DNA of 64,000 nt from Xiphydria camelus (GCA_963678675.1 OY783192.1:37851250-37915249), one strand, 5' to 3'. Counted from the stretch's first letter, positions 13,190 through 26,461 are shown. A program made the numbers and translations. Notes: generated from the letters alone by a model not told the origin.

Positions 13190-14012
13190 GAGAGAGAGAG
13201 AGAGAAGACTTGTAAAAATCCCGTAGAATCCCCGTGAGAATTTAATGTGTTTCAGACACAGCAATTTCAGATACCCACTAGTAAAAATCTGTGATGGATG
13301 AATGGGAATGTATTGTATTCTATGTGTATCAAAAAACCAAATAAAATCTTTTAAGGCTCCATTGGTAATTACAAACGGGGAGGCGTGCACAGGTCTTTAT
13401 TACCTTTATGAGATTTTTGAATCTGCTTTTACGGATACATGTAAAATTGTGTAAATCCCTATTTATCATCGCAGATATATACAGGGTGATTCGAAATGGG
13501 CGCACTTCCTCTCGTAGAGAGATTCTTCGCAAACAACTGAACCGAAAGTTCCTGTACAAAATTGTTGTGCTCCGCCTAGTTTACAAGATAATCCAGTTCG
13601 AAAATATCCAATCCAAAGTCAGATTCAAAGGACAAGATTTTAGACGGCAGCGAAACTCGCAGTAGTTATTCCAGCGTGCCTCCTCTGCAGCCTAGAATTT
13701 TGAAATCAATCATCGGAGCGGCGGAAGGCACCCTAATATTCGAAAAGCACCACCTGAGTCGTAAAAAAATTCACCAAATTTGTGCGGAGCACAAAAATTT
13801 TGTACAGGAACTTTCGGTTCAGTTTTTTGCGAAGAATCTCTCTACGAGAGGAAGTGCGCCCATTTCGAATCACCCTGTATAGAATCCAATGAATTCCTAT
13901 CCGTTCTTTTCAAGCTTTTCCAGTGCATGTCTGGAATTGCTGTGTCAAAATCACACATCGGTATAAAAATCCTCTATGGGAATCTATGGGATCTTTTCAA
14001 TAGGGGCTATTA
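13190..14012. repeat. Older inverted-repeat element with a younger one inside
   Basis: The left arm at about 13190-13325 is the diverged complement of the right arm at about 13882-14012 (shared phrases such as AATTGCTGTGTC and GAATCTA[TC]GGGAT). Between the arms lie a 155 bp spacer and the separate element at 13481-13879. Arm identity is clearly lower than in the inner element, so the outer one is older. A (GA)n microsatellite marks its left edge at 13187-13204. Confidence 0.7.
13481..13879. mobile_element. Long-TIR MITE, ACAGGGTG ends, TA target
   Basis: The ends are ACAGGGTGATTCGAAATGGG and its exact complement. The inverted repeats run about 95 bp with only a couple of mismatches, flanked by TA on both sides. 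This fits a Tc1/mariner-type target duplication. The 200 bp middle has no transposase frame. Near-identical arms mean recent insertion or recent arm conversion. Confidence 0.9.
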
Positions 14013-16356
14013 CTTCATTGCTCTCCAATGAAGTAATACGAACAATCGAAATGTTTTCGTTTTCACCACAATTTAAGAAACATATCTATGATTCGATTTA
14101 CCCTGTGATTTGATTTGCTTCGGTCTACCCTAGATTTAAACGCGACACCGCGCTCGTTGTCGAACGTAAACTCGTTTTTGCCAATTTTTGCGGGACGTCT
14201 ATTTTTCGTACACCCAAAACAGGATATACCAACGAATAAGCGGAATTCCCGCTCTCGCGCCGGTTTAAGCGAACTCGCCTTACCACTATTACCCGCTTAC
14301 TTTCTCTTCGTCGAGTCGTTATATCGAAGCTCGAAACGCGTGTTACGCTAAACCAATTACAAATAGCGGCGATGCGTTTCTTTTCACAGTGGCTCGGTCC
14401 TGACGAACCTCCTACATTTCTGTCGCGTTGCACGCGAAGAGCCAAACGAAAGAATCGTCTACGACTTCGCGGTCTCGCGATTTCTCCTTTTCTCGATACT
14501 CCGATTTTCCGTCGCGCTTTGGTCTCGTTTTATAAGAGCGCTCTCCGTAAAAATCCCCCGATTGCCCCGAAATTCGAGATCCCGAGCAATATTCGAATAC
14601 TCGCCGCGCCGAACTTTCACCGCGTCGATTTCAGCTGGACTCGGGAAAAAAAGCGGGTACCTACCACCGACGAGATCCGCGCGCGAAAAATCATTTATCC
14701 GCAGACGTCGAAGCCGCGCGTTCCCTCGCGACGTTTGTCCAGGTGCGAATGAGAATAGCGCCGTTGCGCGCCAGCTTCTCACGGAGTCGAGTTACGAATC
14801 ATTCGTGCCGTCATCACGGTCACAGCTATTACAACCGCAAAGCAGGGCCGTGCACTGAGATCCCAACGGAGAACTCGTGCTCAGGGCAGCCCTATCGTGG
14901 CCCTGCTCTCCGCGGAGATCCTCGCGCCGAGTGTCGATACTCGTAGGAGTGTATACAATTATCGGGAACGTTCGATTTCGATCGTTTGCTTCCTCGGCCG
15001 GATGACATATTTTGCAGAACCCGAGTAAACGTCTCGACGAGACACCCGAACCCAAGGAGAAATGCTAAGTCGAGATGACGTCACTCTCACTCAAGTGGAC
15101 GTCACGTGGATATGTCATTTGGACGTCAACTCGACTCGTTATTTCTCTTCACCCGCAGATTATTCCATTTCTCTTCCCATCCGCGCGGTATTTCGCCCAG
15201 CGGGACGTCACATCTCGCATGCACCCTCTCGAGCTTCACCGGAAGCAAAATTCCCGTAACACACTTCCGCGTCGAAACGACAAACGGATTCCGCACCAAC
15301 GGCATAGTCGCACCTTCGTCTCGACCCATCTCTCGAAACGGTATCGCTACGACGCGAGAGATGCCACGAGCACAGCCAGGCGTCGATGTCTCCGTCTAGT
15401 GGCCCGAGTCGAGGAATGCATCCGCGGCGCGAGAACAGGACGACGCGCTTCTCCCGAAACGACCGAATCGGTTTCCGATTCTCCGGCGAACGTTGGAAAC
15501 TGGCATTCCTTACTTACCGGGTGCCATCACCGTTGCACAATTTCCGAGTACCACAAGTCATTCGCGGACGCACGGAGGACACGCCGCGCGATCGCGCGCA
15601 ATAGCCAGGGACCAGCGCCTCGCCGAGAAATCAGCCTCTCATTCCGCAATACCTCTTCGCTACGGCGAACAACGGAAAAGAGGCATTCCCGTGATAAACG
15701 CGCCACGATTCCCTTTTGCTTCCCCGAGAGGACTTCGCTCGCGCGATTACAGGGGCCCGATGCGTGCTCGAGGCGAAAGGTGCGCTGGTGAGACTGCGGT
15801 CCAAGGCGGAGCAGCGTTGCGCCGTGCCGTCGCGGAACACAGGTGGGGAACCTCGTCTCGATTTCTGCTCGCGGTGCCCGCGTCTCGCGGGAAACGCGCG
15901 CGTTCGGTAGCAGCGCTCCCTGCAAGGCGGCCGCTTACCAACGTCCGCCGCGTGTACCGACCTTCGGCGGTAGACCACCACGCGATTGGAAAGGTTCCCG
16001 TGTTTCTGGGTTATTGCGGGAGACGCGACGCGGAGTTCCTTATGCCTGCGCGCTGTTCGCAAAGACTGATCGTCGCAGTGAAGCGGAATCGCCTCCAGGA
16101 GGCGCGAGTTATCCGGTCCAGCGGGTGTGTCGAACAATCGAGGGGATTTTGCGTTTGCGAAATCACGGAAGGTTGAATTTCCCACCTTTCGGTGTTTTAG
16201 CGAATAATGGGAGGGATAGAAGGGGGAAAGTGGGTTACGAATCGTACGCGGGGACGAGAGGAATATCGCGAGCTGGAGCGGGTTCATCGATGCGTACCTG
16301 CATCGCGGCAATTGCGTTTCGTTCGTTGCACCTTTCGACATTTTCAAGGAGCACCT
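14013..16356. other. CpG-rich intergenic DNA
   Basis: GC and CpG rise clearly here and produce long overlapping open frames in several phases on both strands. None shows a domain, signal peptide or splice-supported continuation, so I read them as composition shadows. This could be regulatory DNA downstream of ATF4. Confidence 0.45.
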
Positions 16357-16580
16357 ACTACACAACGAAGCTAAACTTATTTACCAGGAAAGAAACTTCA
16401 ATCGCTATTAATCTCATCACCCGTGAGCTTTTGGTTGATATTTGTATCATACTTTCTTGAAGATTACATCTTCACCTACGATAAAGTTCTTTATCGATAT
16501 AGGCGAAAAATGCATTGATAATAAGACAATAGCGATCGAAGTTTCTTTCCCGGCGAGTAAGTTTTGTCTCGCATGATCTA
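16357..16580. repeat. MITE family B, copy 1
   Basis: The left end carries GGAAAGAAACTTCAATCGC and the right end its complement followed by CCCGGCGAGTAAG. Related copies are at 20062-20255 and 45550-46017. The family consensus begins CATGCGAGG and the element is about 200 bp without coding capacity. Confidence 0.8.
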
Positions 16581-16748
16581 CATAGGCGGGGGTGGGATGC
16601 GACGTGGAGTTACCGCGCAACGCGATACCTTCTGTTGTCTACGTAACCCATTTATTCCAGTTCTAATACAGTATTTTCTGTACGAAAATATGACAATTTA
16701 TCGGGTTACAACGATGCGTGGAATGAATGGACTCGCTTTTCATTTCAA

Positions 16749-16775
16749 GGGGGGGGGGAGGGGGGGGGGGGGGGG
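16749..16775 (+). repeat. Poly-G run
   Basis: Twenty-seven bases that are all G except one A. Such a run could form a G-quadruplex and is prone to length change or assembly error. Confidence 0.9.
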
Positions 16776-17248
16776 CAAACACGTCGATCACGCCCGAGAC
16801 ACCTTCCGGGAACAGCAGGTTTCCGCTCTGCGAGAGAGCTTCATGAGGCTGCCACCTTCGGGACGATCGAGCGTGCTCCGATATACCCCCATCCCCGTGA
16901 CCGGGATTGGTTCAAAACGATCAAATTCAACGTCGCGTGCGCGTCGTACGACGAGGGTACTCAAAATTCTCCGGGAAGGATACGCGAGCGAATTCGGCTC
17001 GCGGACTATGAGAGAAGCGGTCGTGCGTCTTGAAAACGCGCGGCGCTCCGAAGTATCGCTAAACGATGTCGAATATCTGTGATGCATCGAATTGACGATC
17101 GGCAAACCCGTCGCGTCGATTCGGAAACTAATCTCTCCCGTTTTTTAAAATATATATAAAAGTAAGACATCGAAACCTACATTCGACAAGTACAAATAAA
17201 ACGACGAGACCGATCCAAGCGGCGATTAAATCAGCCAACGCGAATGAA

Positions 17249-20200
17249 TTATTTCATGAGGCCCTTGGCCCTGAACAGATCTCTCATCAGTCCCTTCAGA
17301 TACCCGATCTCCCGCTGCAGATCCTGCAGCTGGCCCTGCAACTTCTCGTTGTACTCGGTCAGCTCCCGCTCCTCGCCCTGGATCTCCTCCACCTCCTGCT
17401 TCTTCTTCTGGCGGTAGCGCGTCGCGGCGTTCTTGTTCTGCTCCTTCTTGCGCACCTTCTTGTCCTCGACGTTCGGTCGCGAGTAGGGTTTGCGACGATT
17501 CCTGGAAGATGTCGAAGGTTTGCTCGGCGGTGAGACGGCGACACCGGGGCTCGGCGTCCAATCGGGATCATCGACGGAGTCTTCCGACGACGCGTAGCTG
17601 CCTCCCCCGGAACTGGTGCACGGGCTCGACGGCGATATGTCCTCGGCGCAGGAGCGGACGAACTCGTCCACCGCGGCCAATTCTCGGGCCACGTCTCCCA
17701 GAGGATCCAGCGATATGTCCTCGTACTGGACGGGGAGGGCGGGCTTCGCCTGCGCGACGGTTACTTGTCGCGGGAAGGAAGACGGCGACTTTTCCACGGG
17801 AATCGTTATCGTCTGGTAGAGGGAGTGCTGCGACGGAGAGAGGCCGATGGATTGAACGGGCTGCAGGGTGACGAGCAATTGCGCGCCGGTGGGTAGCGCT
17901 TTATTGGGCGGCGGAGACTGCGGCGGTGTCAGGGCGGTGCTCATGGTCGGGGAAAACTGGTGGCATGCTTCGACGTCCCCCAGGACGTTCTCGAACTCCT
18001 GCAGCAGCGTCTGCGTGGTCTCCTGCTGCTGATGCTGAGGCTTTGCCAGGGCCGAGTACACGATGGGCTTGTTCTGTCCACATTCGGGGGCCGGTATCTC
18101 GTCGAAAATGGGCAGGTCTTCTATCTTCTCCTCCAGCCAATCCAAGGGCTCTGAAAAGCGCAATGGCGACGAGCGGGGATCAATTTCAGTTGACTTTCCG
18201 TCGACGTTCGACAATTCTCTCGTCCGTTACGCGCTCGATTCGCTCCTGCCTCGCGGAGGTCGAAAGCACCGCTAGTCGAATCTGTACTTGCGCGATGGTA
18301 GAATTTTTTTCGACTTTTACGGTTTCACGCGACGCTGAACGCAACGATCGTCCTCTCGAACGAGGGCGACGAAATTGCCCGATACTAATATTTTGTATTT
18401 CCTCCCAGACATCGACTCGGCGACTATAATCTTTGGAATCAGCATGGAAAGATATCTAAAATACGATGATCGTCGGTGACGTTTTTTGAAAAAAAATCGA
18501 AATCTCTAAAATCTGTCGGAGATAATCTCAAAGGAACGTCGCAAGATATCGACGATTTCTCGGGGAGAAAGCAAACTTCTAGAAAAACGCATCGCATTGG
18601 CCCATCTGTAGAGCGATTCGCCTTTGTCCAAATATACCGATATATCGAAAACAGGTTCACGACTCGCACGCGAGATATCCGTGGTCGACGCTATGCGGCC
18701 GGGCCAATGCGGTACGCGCGACGGAGGAAGACGGAAGAGGAACGCTCGGACTTTACACTCGCTTGGAGCATTATGCCGATGTGTCTGATATTTATTTCAG
18801 TTCAGCTGGAGGTTACTCATTCTCGTTTGAAATGCTTATCATGGTTGCCCGATTTTTTAACGCGACTATTCGATAGCGCGAGTACGAGCGGCCGAAGACG
18901 ACTCGAGTCGAAGAAACAAGTGCGTCGGAGGTATACGATCGTTATTGGACCGATTTCTTCCGTAACGTTTAAGGAGAGCCGATTAACGATGACATCGAGT
19001 AGACGACGATAATAAGTTTCCTTCACGCCTACGGGCTACTTCTATTCTCGCTCCCTATACCTAGGTATGCGAAGGCAGGGCCTCGGAAATATAAATGATC
19101 GTCGATTTATACCAAGGTCGTCGCTGAGACCAATAAAAAAATAATAATAAAAATGACTGAGGCGGTGCTACGTATATTCTTTACGAACTGCGTAACATCG
19201 GTATCGCAATTGCGACGGCTACCAGTTCGCGTAATACGCATATCCGCGCTTCCTCGTTCTTCAAAATGAAAAGAGAGAGGAAAAAACAACGCGCATTTCC
19301 CGTGTATATACACAAGACGCCAGGGTCAACGCCACGACAATTTGACTGCTATCTGAAAATATACATGACTCGAAATGCATCTAATCTGTGAGAATAATGT
19401 CTTCTCCCCTCCAAAACTGTTTACGTTCCACTTTCGAACAGCTAAGCGCGAGATAAGGGATCAATTAATAGAACGTTTAAACGGTATCGACGAACAATGA
19501 GATAGGGCTCTTCGTCGGTTACAAAATCGCGAGAACCACCGTTTTCTCGTGATTGTTTGCTACGTATTCGAAAATTCGGAAGCGTTATCAATTTAAAAAC
19601 GGGTTTTCAGTGCACAAGGGTCGATAAAACTCTGAGACGATTGGTGTTTTTTTTCTGCGTGATATATAATACTTTACCTCGACAATTGCATCGAACGAGA
19701 ACTGGGAGTGGCACATCGCACGTGCGAATGTAATCTCACGGACGTACGACCAGCGGAAAAATAGAAACTCGTTTAGACATTTTTCTTCCTCCTTCCTTTC
19801 GCATGCGAGCAAGTTTTACCGCCGGTTCGAAATAGCGAACTGTGCTTCGAGCTTGGCATTTCCGAATGTCGCAAGCGTCGGACAAAACCGCAAAACATTT
19901 AAAGCGGTGAACGTACACCGAGAAAACTATAGCCTGGATTCGAATAAGCGTTTGTTTTTAATGTGGTATCGATGATTCGTCTTGACTTCCGCTAACCGCG
20001 CAAAGATGCTCGATACTTCCGGTTGAACGGTATTATCCGCGACGAATTTCTCACGGCACTATCATGTGAGGCTGAACTTACTGACCACTATTATCTCACT
20101 ATCCGTGAGCTTTTGACTAATATTTGTATATTGCTTTTTCCAAGATCACACTTTTATCTACAATAAAGTCTTATATCGATGTAGGCTAGAAGTCCATAAA

Positions 20201-23200
20201 TAATGAGATAATAGCGATTCGAGTTTCTTTCCCGGGAAGTTTAGCCTCGCATGGTATACGAAAATGGAACCAACATTTTCGGTAACGAAACGATGATTCG
20301 ATTCTATCGCGGGAGTTCGCTTCGTTTCGCCGCCCGACCTTGCTCTCCGTGGATTAAATATTTGCGCGATAAACACCCCGTCCGCGCTCACGCGATCTGA
20401 TCGATGCGATAGATGTTTGGCCCGCTCGACTCGTTTTTGTGCTCCTCCCTCACTACCTCCTCATAGAAGTTATCATTGCAAATTTACGACGGGGATCGAA
20501 TCGTAGGTACTGCAGCGTAAACACGCCGCGAAAAGTCTCCTTCCTTTTTCCGGACTTTCGTTAGGTTCGTTCGAGTCGCACGTCGAGAAAGTATCGGCGC
20601 CAAAGCGCGTTTCAATGAGCTACGGAGTCACAGCGGTGAAAGTAAGAGACCACACGAGGAGAAAACTAAGAGCATTTTGGCTTCGCAATACGAGCAACAT
20701 CCGCCGAGGGTTTTTTTTTTAACAATCTACACGATAGACGGCTAAACGATGCCATATGCGCGAAGTACCTATACCACCCGGAATGATCACGGCTCGTTGG
20801 CGAGTGGATAAAAAAAAAAAGTACTTCGCGTCGAGCGCGAGAATAACAAGATATTACAGATACGCATTTTGAGTCCGCGAAGCGCTTTCGAGGATGAAAT
20901 CAAACAGCGCCGAGAGTTGATACGTTGCTACGCGACTGCTGTGTCCGCGCGATAAGTACAACACTCGTTATGCTAATAAATACAAAACAGGTTTCGAGCA
21001 GAGATACACGTGTCGCAATCGAAGCGATGACAAAAATCCAATCCAGCGGCAAATCGGCACGACCGCTATACCGCCAATTAACTCGAGTTAAATTTCCCTC
21101 ATCGACGCGCGGCTACGTGGTCTTCGAGTTCACCCCGGTGCTGTGCACTGGATCGCGTAAAGAAAGGGTAGAGCCGGCACGGCTTCGACCACGGTTATCT
21201 CGCAACCTATGAACTTTTGGGCCGAGTCGGTGTAGCGACTTCTCCAAGGTCGCATTCCGAGCCGAGCGAAAAAGGACTACGGTAACATCGACCAAAAGTC
21301 CACAGGTACAGCGAGATGCTCGTGATCGGAATAGGTGCCGCTCTATTCCGATACAATCAACTGTGCACGCCGCCATTGAAACCGCGAATCGTTCCATGCG
21401 CGTTCATTTACGAGCGAGCAAACTTTCTATCGTCAATCGATCTGATTGATTCCACAAGTAGCCCCAATGGAGGCAAATTGACGGCAATTTATACGTATCG
21501 CGCGCACTGCGACGTTCTCGCGCGGCGTATTTGGTGTTTTTTTTTTTTTGATTCGTGCGCTTAAGACGGAGGTAGACGAGAGAAAGAAAGAAAACCTCGA
21601 GACCAGATATCCGAATTTCTACGTCCGCCGATACGGCCCTGACCTACTTTCCTCGTAAACTTTGCTCGCCCGGCGCGAGAGATTCGATACTTTTTCGAGT
21701 TATCGCTATATTTTAATACGGAGAGGGCACGGGGCACTTAGATAAGTTCGCGCATCTCTGCCTTGTATAAGGACGACCGAGTCGCCGGGGCAACTCGAAA
21801 CTCCCTCGCCGCAACGCTGGAGAAGCACGCGTGTCCTTCCACGGACGGCGAAAACGTTTTCACGGCTCGTTTTAAATGCAGACGAAACAGCGATCGTCGT
21901 ATACGCGATATAGCGATAACACGCTCGTCGCGCCGTATGCTATCTTTGGAATTATCTCCAGTACATCTTTATTCGAACGACGATCGAACGACACTGACTG
22001 AAATTTTATCAAGTGACGAACGTAGCCGATCGCCTATTAAATTCAATGGGATTCGATCGTTGATATCGGATGAGCTATTCGGTGTCGATGCCTAGACGCG
22101 AAAGTGCGCATCATATCTCCCGTGACTATTGATCTTTAAATATCGATCGATCGTCGCTCGCGCGACATTGAGATTCTAACGATCTCCTCGACAAACGGGA
22201 CACGCTTTGCAAAGTACAGCGTCGCCTTGTTAAGTGGGCAAAGGACCACGCGCGTCTGACTCCTTCCGCTCGGGGGTTTAAATCCGCAGACGATCCGTTG
22301 CTCGCGCAGTTGCGTCAAGAGCTACCGAGATCCAACCTAACTCCCCTGCAGTGTCGTTAACATCGTTTATCGCGCTCCCCGCAACGGCCGCGCATCCATT
22401 TTGCTCGGTCGACTGAGACTTATCTCTCGGAACAACGTTTTCTCTCGACCCGAGAGTCCTCCGTTCGACCGTTTCCGCAGAAACAACTGAAACCTACCGC
22501 CGAAACACATGACAGCCATTGTCGGCACTCGGTGTCCGCGTCGTCGGACGGCGGGAAGTGCGATGCCGCGTCGAGGAGGAGAGGGAACGAGCCGCGTTGA
22601 CCAAGTCTAATCGCGCCGACGGGTCTTCGATATCTTCTCGGAGGAGGGCGAAAGAGCGGGACTCTGGGAATCGTGTGACGCGCCGTGGCACCGGAGAGTC
22701 CTCCCGCGTCAGTTCCAGGGCACCGTGGATTCAGCGTCTCTTCACGAGTTTTTGTGAGTTGACGATGATTTCTCTGTTCCACGTGTAACGATACGCGAAC
22801 TGCATGCTATTATATAACATTAGCACGCTCCAACATCGAGACGCCGGGTCGATCACTCGTGTCACCTCTCGAGATGCCAGTATAACCGAATTAGTGCCCG
22901 TGTGCGAACAGATGCGCTCGAACCGGAGCCATATACCGGAGGAAACGGCGGCTACGTGTCACGGAGGGACGGATGCGCGCTGCGTTAAGATTGCGGACCC
23001 GGCGCGCGATGATCGCGACGGGGGAGCGTCGCCAAAATGGGGACGGGCCCTTCGATGCACCCTTACGGTCGCGGGCGCGTCGCCGGCGGAGCGTTTTCAC
23101 TGTCGGATTCTCGAATCCGGGGAAACGTATGTTACCCGCGCGACGCGCGAGTTGACGCGGAACGAGAGAGAGAGAGAGGCTTGCCCACTCTTGCGACAGC

Positions 23201-26200
23201 GGAATCGACACGCGCGCGTGGCGTTGCGCGGCAAAGCTGGCTGGCTCGGAGACGAAGAGATACTGAGACGGCGAGAATAGTGGCGCGTTCGACCAGGGGA
23301 GAAGTGGTACGCGCCCGTACGGATCATGTGGCTGGCCTCTACACGCGCGAAGACTCGTTCTCGCTTATCTTTGGACTTTCCCCCACTCGCCCGTGTTCCA
23401 CCCCCTCGCCTCCACGTCGTCGCCTCTTCCGTCTCTTCGCCGTCGCCGTCTAGTCGGTCGTCGGGGCTCGAACCAGGCGAGTTGCTCGCCTAGAGGTTAA
23501 CCAGTTGTTCCACTCTCTTTTAGCAACAGGAAAAAAGTATAACGTTGCACGGTCTACGATGGTAGGAGACGGGCGTTGGTTCGAAACGCCGTTGCTTGCC
23601 ATCGGGGGACACACCTTGCGGCGCGCGTACGCGCGAGCGGAGGAGACGGTGTCGCGAGAGAGCTACAGATGCGGTAGGTTTCTCGGGACTGGAACTGGTC
23701 GACGAAGATTTCCCCAGTTCGGGTAATGAATAGTCGTCGTGGAATATTACCGGCGCTCATCTCAAACTGATCGCGGGGGAGCGTAATGCGATTGGGAAGT
23801 CACAGAGAGCTCGTCGTTCAGGGCTCTGATCGTATTTCGATCGGAGATGCGACACTTGGACGATTTCTAGCTCTCCGGTTGCGACGAGGGGAAAAAAAAA
23901 AGCAAGAATGTCCCTCTTAACGAATTTCTTTTGTCTCCCAACCGTGATAAACCGTGACGACTATTAGAGAGAATAAAAGCGTTGGGGATAAATCTATCCA
24001 ATGATGAAGATATCAGGCAACGCGAAGACCGACGATACAGTCTGCCGTTCCAGTTAGGTATGTGTAACGTATCGAACGACAAAGAATAATAGCTGGATAT
24101 GGCGACTATTAATGGTACGACGACTATAGTCGTCGGATGCTAATAAAAGTGACTGCAAAGCCTGTTCGATCTTGCTGGCGTTGTTAAATCGCTTTCACAT
24201 TCCTATACTCGTTCTCCGTGATTACGCGAATCCCACACAATCGGCCTTAAGTCCGAAAGTCGCGGGGATGGAATTTTCGGACGTAAGGCCGATTGATGTG
24301 GGATTCGCGTAAAAGAACGAACCCTTGACTGGATCGCTCAAATGTTAATGCCGGGCTACTGGTTTCAAAGCGCGTGTGAAACGGGCGGAAGAAGGTTTTC
24401 GCGCGTTTAGAAGGTCACGTTGCTTCCCTCTCTAATTCGACCATTTCAAATCGCCCGTCTCTACCGTCAGTGTTCAACTGTATAAGCATGGTATAATCAA
24501 TGGTACAATCAGAACTCTTTGAATGTAAACGCAGTATTGGGATTAAAAGCAAATTGTAGAACGGAGAAAAATGGGGAAACTGCGCGAAAAGCATCGGTAA
24601 TTACGTAACGCGTTCTTCGACTCCCGAACATTGAACATTTGATGCTACAACCCTGCCGGAATAATAAATATTTACACTCTCAACTTAAATGGTATTATGT
24701 GTACCAGTTGATCTGCTATATACCAAGTGATTTCGAGAATAGGGCACATAGGAGATATGAGAGTACCAGTGAGAACGTCGATTAACCCGAGTAAACGCAT
24801 GAGTTTCTCTGTCGCGCACTTGAACTGGATAAGTTCGAGGACAGTAAAATGAGCGACAGAAAGGCTTTTATGCATTACACGGGTTAATCCGTCTTCTAAA
24901 ACGTATACATTCGGTATACATAATCGTATGCGTGTATGTGGAGTACTTTAGGGGCGAACGGGTGCGTTGCGATTTTCTATTACTTGCGGAATGTCTGGTT
25001 GAGAAGAAAAGGGTTCCATGCATTAAATTCCTCGCGAAAGTTTGCGACGTTCGTTCGAAATTTCTCTTTACGTTCAGTCAAACGACACGTGGCATATCGA
25101 CGATTGCCACGAAGAGAATTTACGGTACTCTGAAGCGGATGATAAAAAATTGCGTTACATTAAACGCACTAATAGGAGGTCGTCGATACTCGCTATTCGA
25201 CTCGTAAGTCGACGTAAATTTTAGGAAATCAATCGACACGTGTAACTTTGGATGGATATGAATGTAGGATACACACGGCGAATGGGAAACGAGAACAAGC
25301 TCCTGTAATAATGATAGATTTATAAGAGTATCTTTGTCGCTCTTTCGGGGCTCACAGACTCTCGCGTCTGTCTTCTCATTCTTCGTTTAGGTTTCGCGTA
25401 CAAATGAATCACGAAATTGCCAATTCTAGTATCTTTTCAAGACTGAGAGAATGGGTACCTCTCGGGAATCAAAGGAAGGATTGATTTTATGGGAAAGAAG
25501 AGTTCAAATACGTATAGATACAAAATCGTGCTTCTCTCGTATTCCCATTCAGAGAGCAATCTCAAATTCTACTTGTAAATTACCTCTGATCAGGGTGAGG
25601 GGTCAAAAATGCGGTAGACAAGCGTTACTAATTTTACCGACAAAGTTTTACGACTATAATTTTCGGACTGCGCAAGATAAGAGGTGTTTCGACTGGAGTC
25701 CAAGGCGAAAAATGGGGTGAAAGAAGGGGAAAAAGATGAATCTACAGAAGCTCCCGCAAAACGATCTACGGAGTGCGTCGCCATAATCATCATTTGCATA
25801 AACCCTTGCTATTCCATTTCTTGCAGATGTCCAGGGGAGGAATGATTTTAGACCCGTAACATTATACGAGTACGCCAATCCTGCGACATACTGCATTCCA
25901 AATCTTTTCTAGACTATCACGTCCAATTCGAAAGAGCAATGCTGCGCGAAAGATATACATTGAAAAAGGTCGAGAACGAAATTCGAACTCAAAGTTACCT
26001 TCTTTAATCCATTCGTCGAGTTCCTCCAAAAGTTTAGAGGCCACCTGCGCCCGCGTTGGGTGCTCGTCATAAATAGCGCACTCGACGTCATTTCCAACGA
26101 TGTCCTCGGATTTGTGATCGATAAAGAACCAATCGTCGTCTTCAGATGGAGTCGGCGTTCCCCTAGGGGAAGCCGGTTCGGCCTTCCACAACCGTGTCTC

Positions 26201-26221
26201 TCGATCCCGATGGAACGACAT
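17249..26221 (-). CDS. ATF4: ATF4 / cryptocephal bZIP transcription factor
   Basis: Stress-response transcription factor translated preferentially when eIF2 is phosphorylated (family knowledge). Coding exon 1 is 26221-25999, starting at ATG and ending WIKE plus one base before GTAACT. Coding exon 2 is 18150-17249, starting after TTTTCAG. The split codon restores GAG, giving WIKE-EPLDWLEEKIEDLP, 374 residues in all. The bZIP lies at the C-terminus: basic region near 304-326 with NKNAATRYRQKKK, leucine zipper near 330-365. A Ser/Asp-rich stretch with SEDSVDDPDWTPSP resembles the phosphodegron area of ATF4 proteins. The intervening intron is 7.85 kb. An apparent methionine at 18214 is a TTG inside the intron. 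Upstream ORFs are listed separately. Confidence 0.94.
20062..20255. repeat. MITE family B, copy 2
   Basis: Begins CATGTGAGGCTGAACTTACT and ends with the complement-like AGTTTAGCCTCGCATGG. The interior matches copy 1 (ATCCGTGAGCTTTTGACT, CTACAATAAAGT). It lies within the ATF4 intron. Confidence 0.8.
24211..24317. repeat. Near-perfect hairpin
   Basis: The left arm ACGCGAATCCCACACAATCGG continues through GCCTTAAGTCCGAAA. It is matched by a complementary right arm ending GGGATTCGCGTAA. Arms are about 45 bp around a 16 bp loop. It could be a tiny MITE or a structured transcript inside the ATF4 intron. Confidence 0.75.
24779..24891. repeat. Imperfect hairpin
   Basis: The left arm GATTAACCCGAGTAAACGCAT plus TTTCTCTGTCGC pairs with right-arm GCGACAGAAA and ATGCATTACACGGGTTAATC. 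Arms are about 40 bp with small bulges. No coding capacity. Confidence 0.65.
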
Positions 26222-26309
26222 CGTGAGCGCGAGTCCAATCGAGATGTATTAAAAATGTATCAAACGAAATTTGTGTCGACGTAGCGACGTAGCTCGTGAA
26301 GAGCGCCAT
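26163..26309 (-). promoter_or_regulatory. ATF4 uORF overlapping the main start
   Basis: ATG at 26309-26307 in strong context (A at -3, G at +4) opens a 48-codon frame. It ends at TAG 26165-26163, that is 58 bases inside the ATF4 coding region and out of frame with it. This is the same arrangement as the inhibitory uORF2 of vertebrate and fly ATF4. Ribosomes that translate it cannot initiate at the ATF4 ATG, which is the known basis of stress-induced translation. That the transcript includes it is inferred. Confidence 0.8.
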
Positions 26310-26386
26310 GATGGCTCTGAAAGGTTAACGCAAAGTCTTCGGTTACCGAACGGTTCGACGATTTACGCAAACGGCCGCTGAATCGG

Positions 26387-26461
26387 TCAATTCGAACGAG
26401 TGATTCTGTTTAGGTTAGAATTCGGATCGAGGATATTTCGCATCGACGTTCGAATTCGCAT
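26387..26461 (-). promoter_or_regulatory. Candidate short upstream uORF of ATF4
   Basis: ATG at 26461-26459, with a second in-frame ATG at 26443, opens a 24-codon frame ending TGA at 26389-26387. It sits 78 bases before the overlapping uORF. In the ATF4 model a short permissive uORF lies upstream of the inhibitory one. Another 20-codon uORF (26477-26415) overlaps it in a different frame. Whether the transcript starts far enough upstream is unknown. Confidence 0.45.

Larger units (their letters stand above)
18151..25998 (-). other. 7.8 kb ATF4 intron
   Basis: No conserved gene recognised inside. It holds one family B MITE (20062-20255), two hairpins (24211-24317 and 24779-24891) and a CpG-rich block around 22.4-23.5 kb that generates long shadow frames. 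Such a large intron in a gene with isoforms could contain alternative first exons, but I could not support any. Confidence 0.5.

Noticed and set aside
15075..16460. Several long overlapping open frames on both strands (up to 244 codons)
   Set aside because: They lie in CpG-rich DNA, overlap in many frames, are Arg/Ser-rich without domains, and have no supporting splice structure.
18151..18214. N-terminal extension of the ATF4 second exon starting at 18214
   Set aside because: The apparent start is a TTG, the stretch lies upstream of a good acceptor, and the spliced exon at 26221-25999 restores the frame exactly.
23460..23510. tRNA-like B box (GGTTCGAGCCC) on the minus strand
   Set aside because: The T stem does not pair and no matching A box or acceptor stem could be found.
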